The translations under genes were made by a program, and so were the position numbers. This document shows positions 1 to 9,634 of a stretch of DNA of 64,000 nucleotides, in pieces (positions within the stretch are counted from its first letter, which is position 1; every line of letters starts with the position of its first letter). The stretch is from Toxorhynchites rutilus septentrionalis. Its lineage: Eukaryota; Arthropoda; Insecta; Diptera; Culicidae. The stretch spans positions 245,501,993 to 245,565,992 of the forward strand of contig NC_073745.1 of NCBI RefSeq assembly GCF_029784135.1, written 5' to 3'. The notes under the pieces are model-generated. The model was given only the letters and a program-made list of their open reading frames with translations. It did not search any database and had not been told where the DNA came from.

Positions 1-1559
1 TAGCCCAATGGCCCAGGTTGAAAAATTGTTCAAAGTATCTTGTAATGGTCCTTGCAGGTCGGATTCGTTTGATCCTACGATAGACACCACTCCATCATCT
101 GCAAGTTGTCTTAGGCTGCAATTTTGTGTAAGGCAATTGTCGATGTCGCTTACATAGAAGTTGTACAAAAAGGGGCTTAAACATGAGCCCTGGGGGAGTC
201 CCATGTAGGAGACCCGACTTACTGTCGTATCCCTGTGAGAAAAATTCAAATGTTTCTCCCAAAGTAAGTTATATAACATATTATTCAATAGAGGCGGCAA
301 ACCCCGAGAGTTTAATTTGTCTGACAGGACCTCTATTGAAACAGAATCAAAGGCCCCTTTATGTCCAAGAATACTGAAGCCATTTGTTTTTTTTTTCGGC
401 GCAAGCTATATGAATTTCTGAAGAAAGCAACGCAAGACAATCATTCGTCCCCTTGCCCCTGCGGAACCCATATTGTGTATCTGAGAGGAAGCCATTCGTT
501 TCAACCCATCGATCAAGGCGAAACAAGATCATATTCTCCAACAATTTCCGTATACAAGACAGCATTCCCTATGGGCGGTACGAATTGAAGTCGGGCGCGG
601 GCTTTCCGGGTTTTTGAAAAGCTATAACTCGTACTTGTCTCCAATCATCTGGAACAATATACTGTTCCAGAAACCGATTGAATAAATTCAACAAGCGATG
701 TTTCGCCACATCAGGGAGGTTTTTCAACAAGTTGAACTTAATTCGATCCGATCCCGGAGCAGAATTGTTACATGAAAGGAGACCAAGAGAGAATTCTACC
801 ATCGACAACTCGGAATCAAGATCGCACCTATCTTGTGGTATATCTCGAACAAATTTTTGCACGCGGAATCGGGACAAACCTTTCGTGCAAAATTAAAAAT
901 CCATCGATGTGAATATTCTTCGCTTTCATTCGTTGAAGAGCGATTTCTCATGTTTCGAGCTTCTTTCCATATTTTTTTCATTGACGTTTCTCGTGACAAA
1001 CCTCCCACGAAATTTCACCGATAAGCACGTTTTTCCCTTTGATCAAATTTTTAAACTTCTCAAGGGCTAAATACGTTTGAAAAGTTTCAGGAGTTCCACG
1101 TTTCCGAAAAACTTCAAATGCATTCGATTTTTCTATATAAAGCTTGGAACATTAGCTATCCTACCATAGATTGGGAGGCCTTCGGCAAATGGTGGAACCT
1201 GGGATGCGTTTCGTTTGAGCGTGAACTGCGCTGTCATAGATCAAACGAGAAAGGAAGTTATACTACTCCAATGGATGTAAACCATCTCTGGAATTGATGG
1301 CTAGAGCAATCGCGTCCGCATATTTTTTCCAGTCAATGTGTCTTGTGAGGTCATATGCCATGTTTATAGATTCAGAAGAATTCGACCCAATGGTGATGGA
1401 AATTTTGATTGGCAAGTGATCACTACCGTTGGGGTCCTGGATTACATTCCACTTGCAATCTAACGATAGTGAATTCGAGCAAAGCGAGAGGTCAAGAGCA
1501 GTTGGGTTAGCAGGAGGTTTAGGTACACGTGTTGTTTCCCCAGTGTTCAAAACGGTCAT
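1..1559 (-). pseudogene. LINE ORF2: endonuclease C-terminus plus reverse transcriptase
   Basis: The minus strand encodes, in broken frames, the endonuclease motif SDHLP (about 1405-1430), then the region between EN and RT (about 800-1010), then RT blocks. These include SAPGSDRIKF and QKPGKPAPDFNSYRP (569-877), a block with FRRGKGTND (359-565), GLPQGS (about 184-202) and the catalytic LADDG (91-105). Such a protein nicks target DNA and copies element RNA into it. Frame changes between 1-358, 359-565, 569-877 and 796-1008 show it is dead. The 3' end of the element is outside the window. Confidence 0.8.
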
Positions 1560-1641
1560 ATTGAAGCTGTTACAAAGGTCAAGGAAGGTTTAAAGGAAGC
1601 GCCTTTTAAAATTTCCGCTAAAGTGCGTTTGGAGCGTTCCT

Positions 1642-2385
1642 TTAAAGAGCGCTTCTGTTTCTCCCAGCGACTCTTGTAAGTTTCACAAGCTGAGAGCTCA
1701 TGAGGGGTCCCCCGCAATATGAACACTTATGCTCAGTCGCTCTGCAGGATTTGCCCACATGTTGCTCTCCGCAAGTGGCACAGCGCTCCTTGTTGGCGCA
1801 GTAATCTGCTGTGTGACCAACTGACTTGCATTTGTTGCAAATCATGGGCTTTGGCACGAAGAGACGCAGCGGAAGGCTCAATTTGTCCACCATAACGTAG
1901 TCAGGGAGAGCGGAACCAGCAAAAGTTACTCAAAAAGAGTCTGACGGCGTGAATTTTGTTTTTCCCTCTTCCTGGGAGACTTTTGGCAGTCCAAAATTTT
2001 AACTTTCGTCAAAGGGAGCTTTTTAAATCTACCATCTCCCTCTTTTATTAATGCGCTCGTCAGACCCGTTTCTGTAATCACCCCCGAAATTTCTACGTTA
2101 TGGCAGGGCACATAGGTGCGATATTCTAGTATGAACCTATTGTCGACAACAATCTCGTTAGCTTGCTTCTGATCAGCCACGACAACACGCAGTTTGTTCG
2201 GTCTAACCTTTCTAATTTCGACCACGGAGAAATAATTTTTTGGCATCCTTCATGATCTGAATGACGTTGAGCGATTTCCCGTTGGGTTTGGGCCGGAAGA
2301 AAACAATTCATGGACCAGATCCAGGTGCAACTTCTGGATAGACCTTGACACGGGGAGAGGGAATAACTGAGGGGGAGGACGAGGT
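1642..2385 (-). pseudogene. LINE ORF1 (gag-like, CCHC zinc knuckles)
   Basis: Two open pieces make up a nucleic-acid-binding gag-like ORF1. 1926-2246 reads as the N-terminal RNA-recognition-like region (KNYFSVVEIRKVRPNKLRVV). 1642-1893 carries three closely spaced Cys-rich knuckles (CNKCKSVGHTADYC, CATCGEQHVGKSC, CSYCGG). A TGA replaces a Trp codon near 2310 and there is a frame break between the two pieces. The sequence upstream of about 2385 no longer resembles the element, so it is taken as the 5' truncation point. Confidence 0.7.
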
Positions 2386-2712
2386 CGATTGTTGAGCGGA
2401 AGCGATATTTTTTATGCTAATAAAACAGATTTTTTCTGCAACGAATATTTTAGACGGTACAGATTTTTGAAAGAAAAAGTACAGATTACCATTTCCGGTA
2501 CGGATGGAAATGTGGCAACACTACCATCAAGTGATAAAGATCCAACCTCTCTTCTTCCACAGACGCTCAGCTGCTATCAACAAGAAACATTGGACTAATT
2601 GCGCTATCAATAACACAACAACGGAAGCCTCATATCAACTTTCCCGCTGTACTGTTCAACTGAACAGTGGAAAAAAGGAACCTCTTATACCGAAAAGGCG
2701 ATAATATGGCCC
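2386..2712. other. no gene recognised
   Basis: AT-rich sequence between the LINE and a palindrome. Two short overlapping open frames show no family resemblance, and I see no TIR or tRNA boxes. Confidence 0.4.
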
Positions 2713-2809
2713 TGATCACGAACGTCACTTCACGGTGAAAACGAAATGAAGTGCATACAAATTGCATACGAATCGTTTTGTTTTCACCGTGAAGTGACGT
2801 TTATGATCA
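2713..2809. repeat. perfect-type palindrome (foldback MITE remnant)
   Basis: Arms of about 32 bases starting TGATCA..AACGTCACTTCACGG and ending with the complementary CCGTGAAGTGACG..TGATCA face each other around a ~32 base centre. A piece of the same arm (cacttcacggtgaaaacg...) recurs at 37755-37782, so this is a dispersed repeat. Confidence 0.7.
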
Positions 2810-2821
2810 GCCACTATGTCA

Positions 2822-3053
2822 ACATGCCGGCTAGTGGGTCTCAGTAGCCACATTGGTTGTGCGTTCGCTTAGTAAGCGATCGATCGTGAGTTCAAAACTC
2901 AAACCCCTCAATGACCATCTTTGTGTTGTTACAGAATAACTACGTCCACGCAACGATCATCAGCGATGGAGATCGATCCACGGTCGAAATAAGATCGATT
3001 CATCCATACAACTGCTCTGCTCTGCAAGACACATCGGGCTGCTGTTCTACACC
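2822..3053 (+). mobile_element. tRNA-derived SINE
   Basis: A tRNA-like head is visible, with a degenerate A box (tggttgtgcgttcgctta, about 2853-2870) and a B-box-like stretch (gtgagttcaaaactc, 2886-2900). A unique non-coding body ends near 3053. The poor B box and the lack of a cloverleaf argue against a functional tRNA gene. The general organisation is that of the tRNA-related SINEs abundant in Aedes genomes. Confidence 0.6.
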
Positions 3054-3453
3054 CAAAGTAAATTTTTAGCACAAGTTACGGCATCCCGATGCATTACATT
3101 AAATGAGCTAAAAAATAACAGAAAATGTTCTAATCCCCAATACATGTATATCATTTGTATAATATATATGCTAGAGCCAATATGAGCGAGCGAAACAGAA
3201 GACACATTTAAATGAAAGCATATGAAAGCTTTTCGTATAGTTTGCCAAATACACGGCCCAGATAGAGAAGATATATTCTCGTTCATGTTCTTCTTTATCT
3301 TCTTAGAAAACACTTTCCAACTTCATTTTATGATGAGGTGTAATATTATCACACATCAATGTAACAGCGCTAGCAGCTATAGGGATAGCATGGTCGTGTG
3401 AAATAGCTTTACATTGCAGCCGTGGTTCAATCCGTATAGTCGTATAGACTTTT

Positions 3454-3730
3454 GACGTAGGACTACGTCTAACCGGAAGATATAGGGGGTGAAATGGAAA
3501 TCTAGGCACTGAACAAGTAGGAAAAAATGCAAGATTTGGAACGCTTATAACTCGAGCATTTCTCAATAGATCGCAAAGGTTTTTGCATCAATTGATAGGA
3601 AATATATCTACGCATCTATCATAACGAATAACATTTCATTTTTCTTGAGATAAATAATTGAATAATTGTGAAATATCAAGCATTGTCCAAATACACTATG
3701 TGCCCATTTTTGATTGGTCCATTTTGTGCT
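3454..3730 (+). repeat. dispersed repeat module beginning GACGTAGGACTACGTC
   Basis: About 275 bases from 3454 are clearly similar, in the same orientation, to 23558-23830. They share the opening hairpin motif, the ccgga..tat.ggggg block, a tgcatcaattga block, a ctacgcatctatc block and a ttgattgg..c block. A more diverged relative starts at 21745. Here the module lies directly upstream of the first H2A pseudogene. Confidence 0.75.
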
Positions 3731-4159
3731 CCTCAAATCGTACCAACCAAAACGGGCAACCAGAGCAGCAGCGAAATAGAATGAAGCACGATTGGAAAGG
3801 AAAAAGAGAAAAATGAACGAAACATCGGTCGCAGTCTCACACATGCGTAATTCTCGAGCCAGCCAGTCAGCTTAAAAATCCCCGCTCCGCTGCCGTAACG
3901 ATCACATCGTTGCTGGACGGGCTGGACGGCGAGGGATCGAGTGCCTTTCTCAAGGCAAGAGGGCGGAGGTGGTAGCGCTGGAGTAGAATAGAGTAGAGTT
4001 TTCAAAGGGCCTTTCTCAAGGCTAGAGACGAATGAACTGCAAAAGTTGAAAGTCTCTATAATACAATACCTTCCTTCCTTCCGTAACGATCATTCTCATC
4101 CAAACCGTACACCACATCGTTTCGCATCACCTCACATCAACAAACCAACACAAGCAGCC

Positions 4160-4560
4160 ATGGTTGGATATGGCAAAGGAGGAAAAGAGAAGGGAAAGGC
4201 AAAATCCCGCTCGAACCGTGGTGGTCTGTAATTTCCCGTAGGTGTATCCGCCAATTGCACCGGAAAAGGTAGCTAGGTCGAGCGCGTTAGTACCTGTGTA
4301 CCATTCCACCTAGCCGGCGTTATATAGTTTCGGCCGCCGGAGTGATCGAGTTAGCTGGCAAAGCTGCTCGCGACGATAAGAAAACCTGCATTCGGAACAG
4401 AACACATTCGGTTCGGCGGACATCAAGACAACTGGCAGTTGCAGCGAATGGCGAGTGGCAAACGCAATCGCAAAACGGCATCAGGTAGCAGAAGAAAAAA
4501 GTTTGTTCTTTATACAAACTGCTTTGGCGGCAAATCCAGAACAAGGCGGCATCAAGGGCG
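4160..4560 (+). pseudogene. histone H2A pseudogene 1
   Basis: The ATG at 4160 opens a sequence reading KGGKEKGKAKSRSNRGGL, the conserved H2A N-terminal tail, followed by recognisable codons for the histone fold (FPVG, ERV, IELAGKAARDDKKT) in decaying frame. Breaks include Gln to stop right after the GGL block, a stop at the GNY position, and loss of one base at TTTCGGCC (4328-4334) that shifts the frame. The C-terminal third is barely recognisable. H2A is a core nucleosome subunit; this copy cannot make it. A histone-type 3' stem-loop remnant follows at 4628. Confidence 0.85.
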
Positions 4561-4627
4561 TTCGAAATGGTTTTTTTCAAAACCACGAGTACTAAGTTTT
4601 CTAAATTGGAACCATTCCATAAAACAA

Positions 4628-4643
4628 GGCGCTTTTCAGGGCC
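4628..4643 (+). promoter_or_regulatory. degenerate histone 3' stem-loop
   Basis: GGCGCTTTTCAGGGCC matches the 16-base stem-loop bound by SLBP in replication-dependent histone mRNAs, with one mismatched pair in the stem. It sits about 70 bases after the last recognisable H2A codons. Confidence 0.7.
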
Positions 4644-5057
4644 ATTAAACCTTCCAAAAAAGAGTTTAGGAAATAAAGTTCAATGCTTTCTAAAACATTA
4701 TCAAAAATAATAATAAAACACAAATTGATGTTTTCATAATTTGTTTGCCAGGTTTTGATGAGTATGTGAATTTGGCAGTTGTTCTGAGCTTATTGATAGT
4801 TGGGGACTTTCCTGATTATTCAATTTTCACCAATTCTTAAATTGTTTTCAGATTTAAAGTACAGTAATCTACAATTAGTTCGAAATTTAGCTAATTGGAC
4901 GGACATGTAATGTGACTTATTTAGTTGGACATTTTTGTAAACATAGAGATCCAAATTATGACCCCACATTGAAAGTCGACACTGTACCACTTTCATTGCA
5001 AATGTTCAATTACAGGTTAAAATTACCTCCAATCCGGCACTGAGTGGTGGTAATGCG

Positions 5058-5400
5058 ACGTGCCATTGAATGTAATTTACTGTAAAATATGTCACAAGCT
5101 GGATGGGAAGAAATTTTCCAACTGTGAAAGCTGTGGCGAGTGACAACAAATCGCTAAACAGGAAGGTTTAGCCGAACAAGATGGGAATATCGAGTGATAA
5201 CAAAAACACAACACCAAAGGTTCTTTTCAGAACCATCAACATATTCATAAAGAGTAAACAGTAAACAAATCCATTTTTCAGGTAGATAGGTAGGTATTCA
5301 CGTAGGTGAAGAAAATAAAACAATATATTTAAAATATATATTTAACAAAAGCTGTCCCCTTTGTATAGTCCTACGTCACTCCGGTTATGTCCCCGACATT
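5058..5400 (+). repeat. histone-flank direct repeat, copy 1
   Basis: About 340 bases are almost identical to 5968-6330, offset about 913 bases. The copy contains a perfect histone stem-loop, the AT-rich tattt-aaaatatat tract and a terminal agtcctacgtcac motif. Confidence 0.85.
5219..5234 (+). promoter_or_regulatory. intact histone 3' stem-loop, copy 1
   Basis: GGTTCTTTTCAGAACC forms a perfect 6-bp stem with a TTTC loop, preceded by ACACCAAA and followed by ATCAAC, the canonical histone mRNA 3' element. No intact histone frame precedes it. Confidence 0.85.
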
Positions 5401-5587
5401 ACCCACCCGTCTTTCTTCTATTCTCTATTTTTTAGCCTGCATGTGAATCCAACGATCAAACAAATCGTAATGAATGTATTTTTTTGCCATCGCTCCCTTT
5501 TAACGCTCATTCGTTCGTCTCGTTGGACTCGCCCCTCTGGCTGAGTCTGCCGATTTGTCTCTATCCTGTGAGTGTGTACCGCTAGAG

Positions 5588-5594
5588 TATAAAA
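5588..5594 (+). promoter_or_regulatory. TATA box upstream of H2A pseudogene 2
   Basis: TATAAAA lies 70-80 bases before the first recognisable H2A codon, a spacing normal for a histone promoter. It suggests the pseudogene was copied as genomic DNA with its promoter, not through mRNA. Confidence 0.5.
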
Positions 5595-5663
5595 CACGCG
5601 GACCCCAAAAAATATCTTATTTTCTTTCAAACCGTAAACCCGTGTGGTTGCACGGCATCGGCA

Positions 5664-5955
5664 TCGTGGACGTAACAAAGGAGGACAAGTTAAGGGAAAG
5701 GCAAAGTCTCACTCGAACCGTGCAGGTCTCCAGTTCCCTGTTGGTCGCATTCACTGATTGCTCCGCAAGGGTAACTAGGCCGAACGGATTGGTACCGGAG
5801 CACCAGTATACCTAACGGCGATTATAGAGTTTCGGCCGTCGGAGTGCTCGAGTTGGCTTGCAAAGCTGCTCACGACAATCAGAATACCCGCATCAAGAAC
5901 AGAGCAGCTTCGGTTCGGCGCTCATCAAGGCAACAAATAGTTTCAGTGAGTGGCA
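5664..5955 (+). pseudogene. histone H2A pseudogene 2
   Basis: From about 5664 the sequence encodes [20 protein letters not shown], then VGRIH, LLRKGN, AERIGTGAPVYL and, after a one-base frameshift, VLELACKAAHDNQNTRI, all in the order of the H2A tail and fold. The start codon is destroyed, two stops interrupt the loop region (near 5755 and 5777), and a base is missing at TTTCGGCC (5831-5837), the same position as in the copy at 4160. Codons beyond the alpha-3 region are not recognisable. A perfect histone stem-loop follows at 6134. Confidence 0.85.
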
Positions 5956-5967
5956 AAGTGTTTCTCC

Positions 5968-6330
5968 GGCACGTCACATTAAATGTAATTTACTGAACAA
6001 CATGTCACAAGCTGGATGGGAAGAAATTTTCCAACTGTGAAAGCTGTGGCGAGTGGCAAACGCAATAGCTAAACAGGAAGGTTTAACCGAACAAGATGGG
6101 AATATCGAGCGATAACAAAAACACAACACCAAAGGTTCTTTTCAGAACCATCAACATATTCATAAAGAGTAAACAGTAAACTAATCCATTTTTCAGGTAG
6201 ATAGGTAGGTATTCATGTAGGAGAAGAAAATAAAACAATATATTTAAAATATATATTTAACAAAAGCTGTCCCCTTTGTATAGTCCTACGTCACTCCGGT
6301 TATGTCCCCGACATTACCCACCCGTCTTTT
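5968..6330 (+). repeat. histone-flank direct repeat, copy 2
   Basis: Near-identical to 5058-5400, including the stem-loop, the AT tract and agtcctacgtcac (6282-6294). The unit between the two copies holds the promoter and H2A pseudogene 2, so this looks like a tandemly duplicated histone-derived unit of about 0.9 kb. Confidence 0.85.
6134..6149 (+). promoter_or_regulatory. intact histone 3' stem-loop, copy 2
   Basis: Same perfect GGTTCT-TTTC-AGAACC hairpin and flanks as at 5219, here downstream of H2A pseudogene 2. Confidence 0.85.
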
Positions 6331-6996
6331 TTTTTTGCATAATCCCAAATGAAATGAGAAAAGAAAACAGAATGAGATGTCTGCTCGCATACATACAAAC
6401 CATTTTTAAGCTATTAAAACAGCAAATTATTTGCGCATTTGACTCTTCAGCACACGAAATGGCGTCATTTCTGCCAAAGATGAAATGTTTTCTGCCAACG
6501 CTAGTTTGGGTGTATTAATAACTCAACAATGATCATATCAACTGTCTCCACTGTCCGGTGGTCTAACTAGATAATGGAAGAACAGAAAGAATACCCTTAT
6601 GCCCAAATGGCTACTGTGTAAATGTACCATATGCAATGGTATAGAAGGAATACTGGCAAATGGCAACTGTGTAATGTGCTCATTATAGATATGATAACCA
6701 TGTCACATGTACACGATTAAAATTCGGCTCTATTACAGCTAAAATGCTAATGAGCCTAAAATAAAACAAATGGGATGAAAAAACATGCCGGCTATGTTAC
6801 AGCTGTTGTTAAAGTTGAAAAACTGGACGGTGATATATGTATTAATGTGTAACAAAAGTTTTTACCCTTCTGTATTTATGCTTCGAACTTGGACCAATTT
6901 CAGCCTTCGTATGTAGACTGTCTCGTCATAAGATATTAGAGTAGCGAATTCTGTCCTAAGGTGTTTTGTCAATAAATTATTTGTGAATGTATCGGT
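6331..6996. other. no gene recognised
   Basis: AT-rich intergenic sequence. Only short open frames without family resemblance are present. Confidence 0.4.
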
Positions 6997-7480
6997 GAGT
7001 CATTAGTAGTGGGACTAAATTCATGTCACGTTTTCCGCCACACGCGCTAGAGAGAGACAAAGAGCTGTGTGGTTTTGTTCTCTTCTTTGAGGGCGATTTT
7101 CGTACTAAGTGTATTTTCGTTTTTTTACAATGAAGGTCGCCGGGCAGAGTATTCTCCGAGAGCGCGTCTGTCCGATGCTTGGACAGTATCCGAAATCGGA
7201 GGTGGTGAATGTACCCCAGTCGCGCCAATCAAGTCGTATTGGGCCATACTGTCATAGTCGGTGTAAGGAAATAGTTGGGAAGTCACCACAGTTCAACAAC
7301 TCAACTATGATGGCGAGGGTTTCGGGAATCTTGAAAAAGATTAGAGATGAATGCACTATCGTCTAATTGTTTCACCACGCAAATGCACATTGTATGGACT
7401 TGTGAAAATGCAATAAAGAATTGAATTAAAAATACTTTTTCAGCGAACGTATTTTCATTTAGTCCCGCTACTTATGACTC
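6997..7480. mobile_element. non-autonomous TIR element (~484 bp)
   Basis: The ends are inverted copies of one another: GAGTCATTAGTAGTGGGACT at the left and the complement of GAGTCATAAGTAGCGGGACT at the right, continuing AAAT for 24 bases with two mismatches. The interior has an 85-codon open frame (7109-7366) and an AATAAA near 7412, but I do not recognise the protein. The transposon superfamily is not clear because no convincing target duplication is visible. Confidence 0.6.
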
Positions 7481-8166
7481 GTTATTATTCTATTTCTGAG
7501 GAACGATTATTTGAATCTAATGTAGAGTTTTAGGTTCACACATCACAATCGCACACAACGAATCAATTTAAAAAAAAGAACAATGTATGGAGCCCAGGAA
7601 CCAAAAAAAGAAAATTAATAGCTCGAAACACTCGGAAATTAATGTTCCATGGAATACACATGTTAAATTAATTTTAACGCTTGCAAAAAGCATGGTTTAT
7701 TTACATTCCCTCCCACACCGAAACACATCTCGGCAAAAAGAAAGGAAGATTAAACTTTTTTCGCCTTCATTCTCGGATCCCGCTGTCTCGTATTTCACAC
7801 GTTGAGATAAAATAGAAAGCTTTCCGTTCTGTTTATATGTCTTCCCTGTTTTGCATTCCACTTCGAGGCCTTCTTATTCCAGTGACCCATATTATAAAGT
7901 TGAGATTTTTGTGTTCGAAAGCTGAGGCGTATCATAAAAACAGACAAAGCCGACGTCTCGCCGCCTTTTCACCAAAGCGCGGTGCGTAGCGGACAGGTTC
8001 CCGGACATCAACTCGTTGTGCGTCGGTCGAAATGATGAGGGACGCACGGAGAAGAGATACATGCAGTAATCATCTCTACCCGAGCGATAAAAGCGATGCT
8101 CCATTGAAATGTGATGCGATGGTCTTGATTGTGCGTTCCACAGATACCTTAATGGGAAGAATCGTC
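7481..8166. other. no gene recognised; possible promoter at its right end
   Basis: The left part is AT-rich. From about 7890 base composition rises, with several CG dinucleotides, consistent with a promoter-proximal region. Confidence 0.3.
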
Positions 8167-8253
8167 TATAAAACTCAATTTGTTTGCTTCAATCGAATTC
8201 GTTTTCGCGTAACGAAATTGAAAGTCAATCAAGTGCTAAAGTCTAGCAAAAGT
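8167..8253 (+). promoter_or_regulatory. possible promoter and untranslated first exon
   Basis: TATAAAA at 8167-8173 is followed about 25 bases later by an initiator-like TTCAATCG, and 80 bases downstream by a good splice donor (AAAAGT|GTGAGTG, GT at 8254). This would fit a short 5' untranslated exon of a plus-strand gene whose other exons are not identified. It could also be chance; no coding support exists. Confidence 0.3.
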
Positions 8254-9634
8254 GTGAGTGATTTATAACATTGACCAGCATATTAGTACACGTGTTGATT
8301 TGCGAAATTACTTCCCGGGCAAAGGAGTTATGAGAAATGAGCAACGTGATGAATCAATTGCACTTTCACTCTTTTGATTTGGTGAATAATCTCTCGGCGA
8401 ATGTGATGTTTTGCGATGATGCATCAATTTTTTGATACATTATTTTTTCCATTTGTATCCATTCTGGCGGATCGTTTTCATCCGCGTGATAATACAAATA
8501 TTGGTTCAATCAAATTACTTCTCGTCATGTCGATTATGTCAAGGCCAAGACACTGCAAATAACAGGTACAAACATTTTTCACCACTGTAGCAGCACTGTA
8601 TGATCGGAAATATTTAATATGGTAAATGCGAAGTCCGACAACCTGCATCCACGTTCATGGCAGAAAACATGAACATCGACATTAACGGAGGGTTTTTTTT
8701 AGTTTGCGGTGCGGTTTTTCTGCTGTAATCGTTTTAGCTCATGCTATATTTCCGCTTTTACGTCTATTTACCGCATGATAGAGCCAATAACCTCTGTAAG
8801 ATGTACGGACCAATGATAATTTTCTTCTTGCCTGCTTTCATAGAAATGATTCTCTTGTGCTGATCATGTTTTTCATTCCTCTGCAAAACCATTCATTGAA
8901 TCGGCAAAACCTGTGCTGAGATTGTAATTTTGTGGTTTTGTGTAGGTTTAGTTCGTGGTTAATAGCAGCAGCGAAATATCTCTAGGTTGAAACTGATGGA
9001 TGGATGATTTCGAATATTTATTGCAATTTTTGTATACACTTACGCAGTTTTGCAATTTTACCAATGAATTTAGGTATTGCTAATAAATTCATTATAGCTC
9101 CTGTTCGATATTAAGTAACAATAACAAACAATAGCGCTCTCTAAATTAGACAAATTCGAAATGAATTTTAGTGTGATTTTTCTTCTTTAAACAGAACTTT
9201 CCTTAAGAAGTTTAACATTCGGCTTGTCCAAAAGTCTATAATAATGATTTGATTTTATTTATTATATTATTTAATCAGTTTGGTGATAATTCACGACCAT
9301 AGTTTATCTTACATTAAAAAAAACTTTAGTTTCATTCGAAACATTTTAAATTCGGAATCACAAAACCAGTTTTATCTTGGGATTGGTTGAAGGTACAACA
9401 AAATTCTGTCAAAATGCATTGCAAAAAATGTTGATGATTTTTTTACTTTTCTTCGGATACCGTTCATCAAGGTTTGGACTCTCTGTTGGTCAACCTCATC
9501 CGCCATATTTCTCCATGTCTGCAGTATCTTGAGTCACTTTGGCATCCTACCCCAATTTCCTCTTGAAAGTCAAAAGATTTCATGTTGCAAAACGGTTAAA
9601 TAAGATATGTTGTTTATGAGAAAATCAGAAACTA
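8254..9634. other. mostly unannotated, with a transposase scrap
   Basis: No gene is recognised. On the minus strand about 9575-9410 reads ETWRNMADEVDQQRVQTLMN in broken frame, which resembles the C-terminal end of insect Tc1/mariner-type transposases; the rest of such an element is not seen. Confidence 0.3.

Larger units (their letters stand above)
1..2385 (-). mobile_element. I-clade-like LINE, truncated and decayed
   Basis: A non-LTR retrotransposon lies on the minus strand and runs off the left edge of the window. Going from 2385 downward there is an ORF1 (gag-like with zinc knuckles), the C-terminal end of an AP-type endonuclease, and a reverse transcriptase. The reading frame is broken by several frameshifts and stops, and the N-terminal part of the endonuclease is missing around 1560-1640. 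The clade call rests on the RT motif style (GLPQGS, LADDG) and the CCHC-bearing ORF1; Jockey or R1 relatives are the alternative. Confidence 0.8.
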
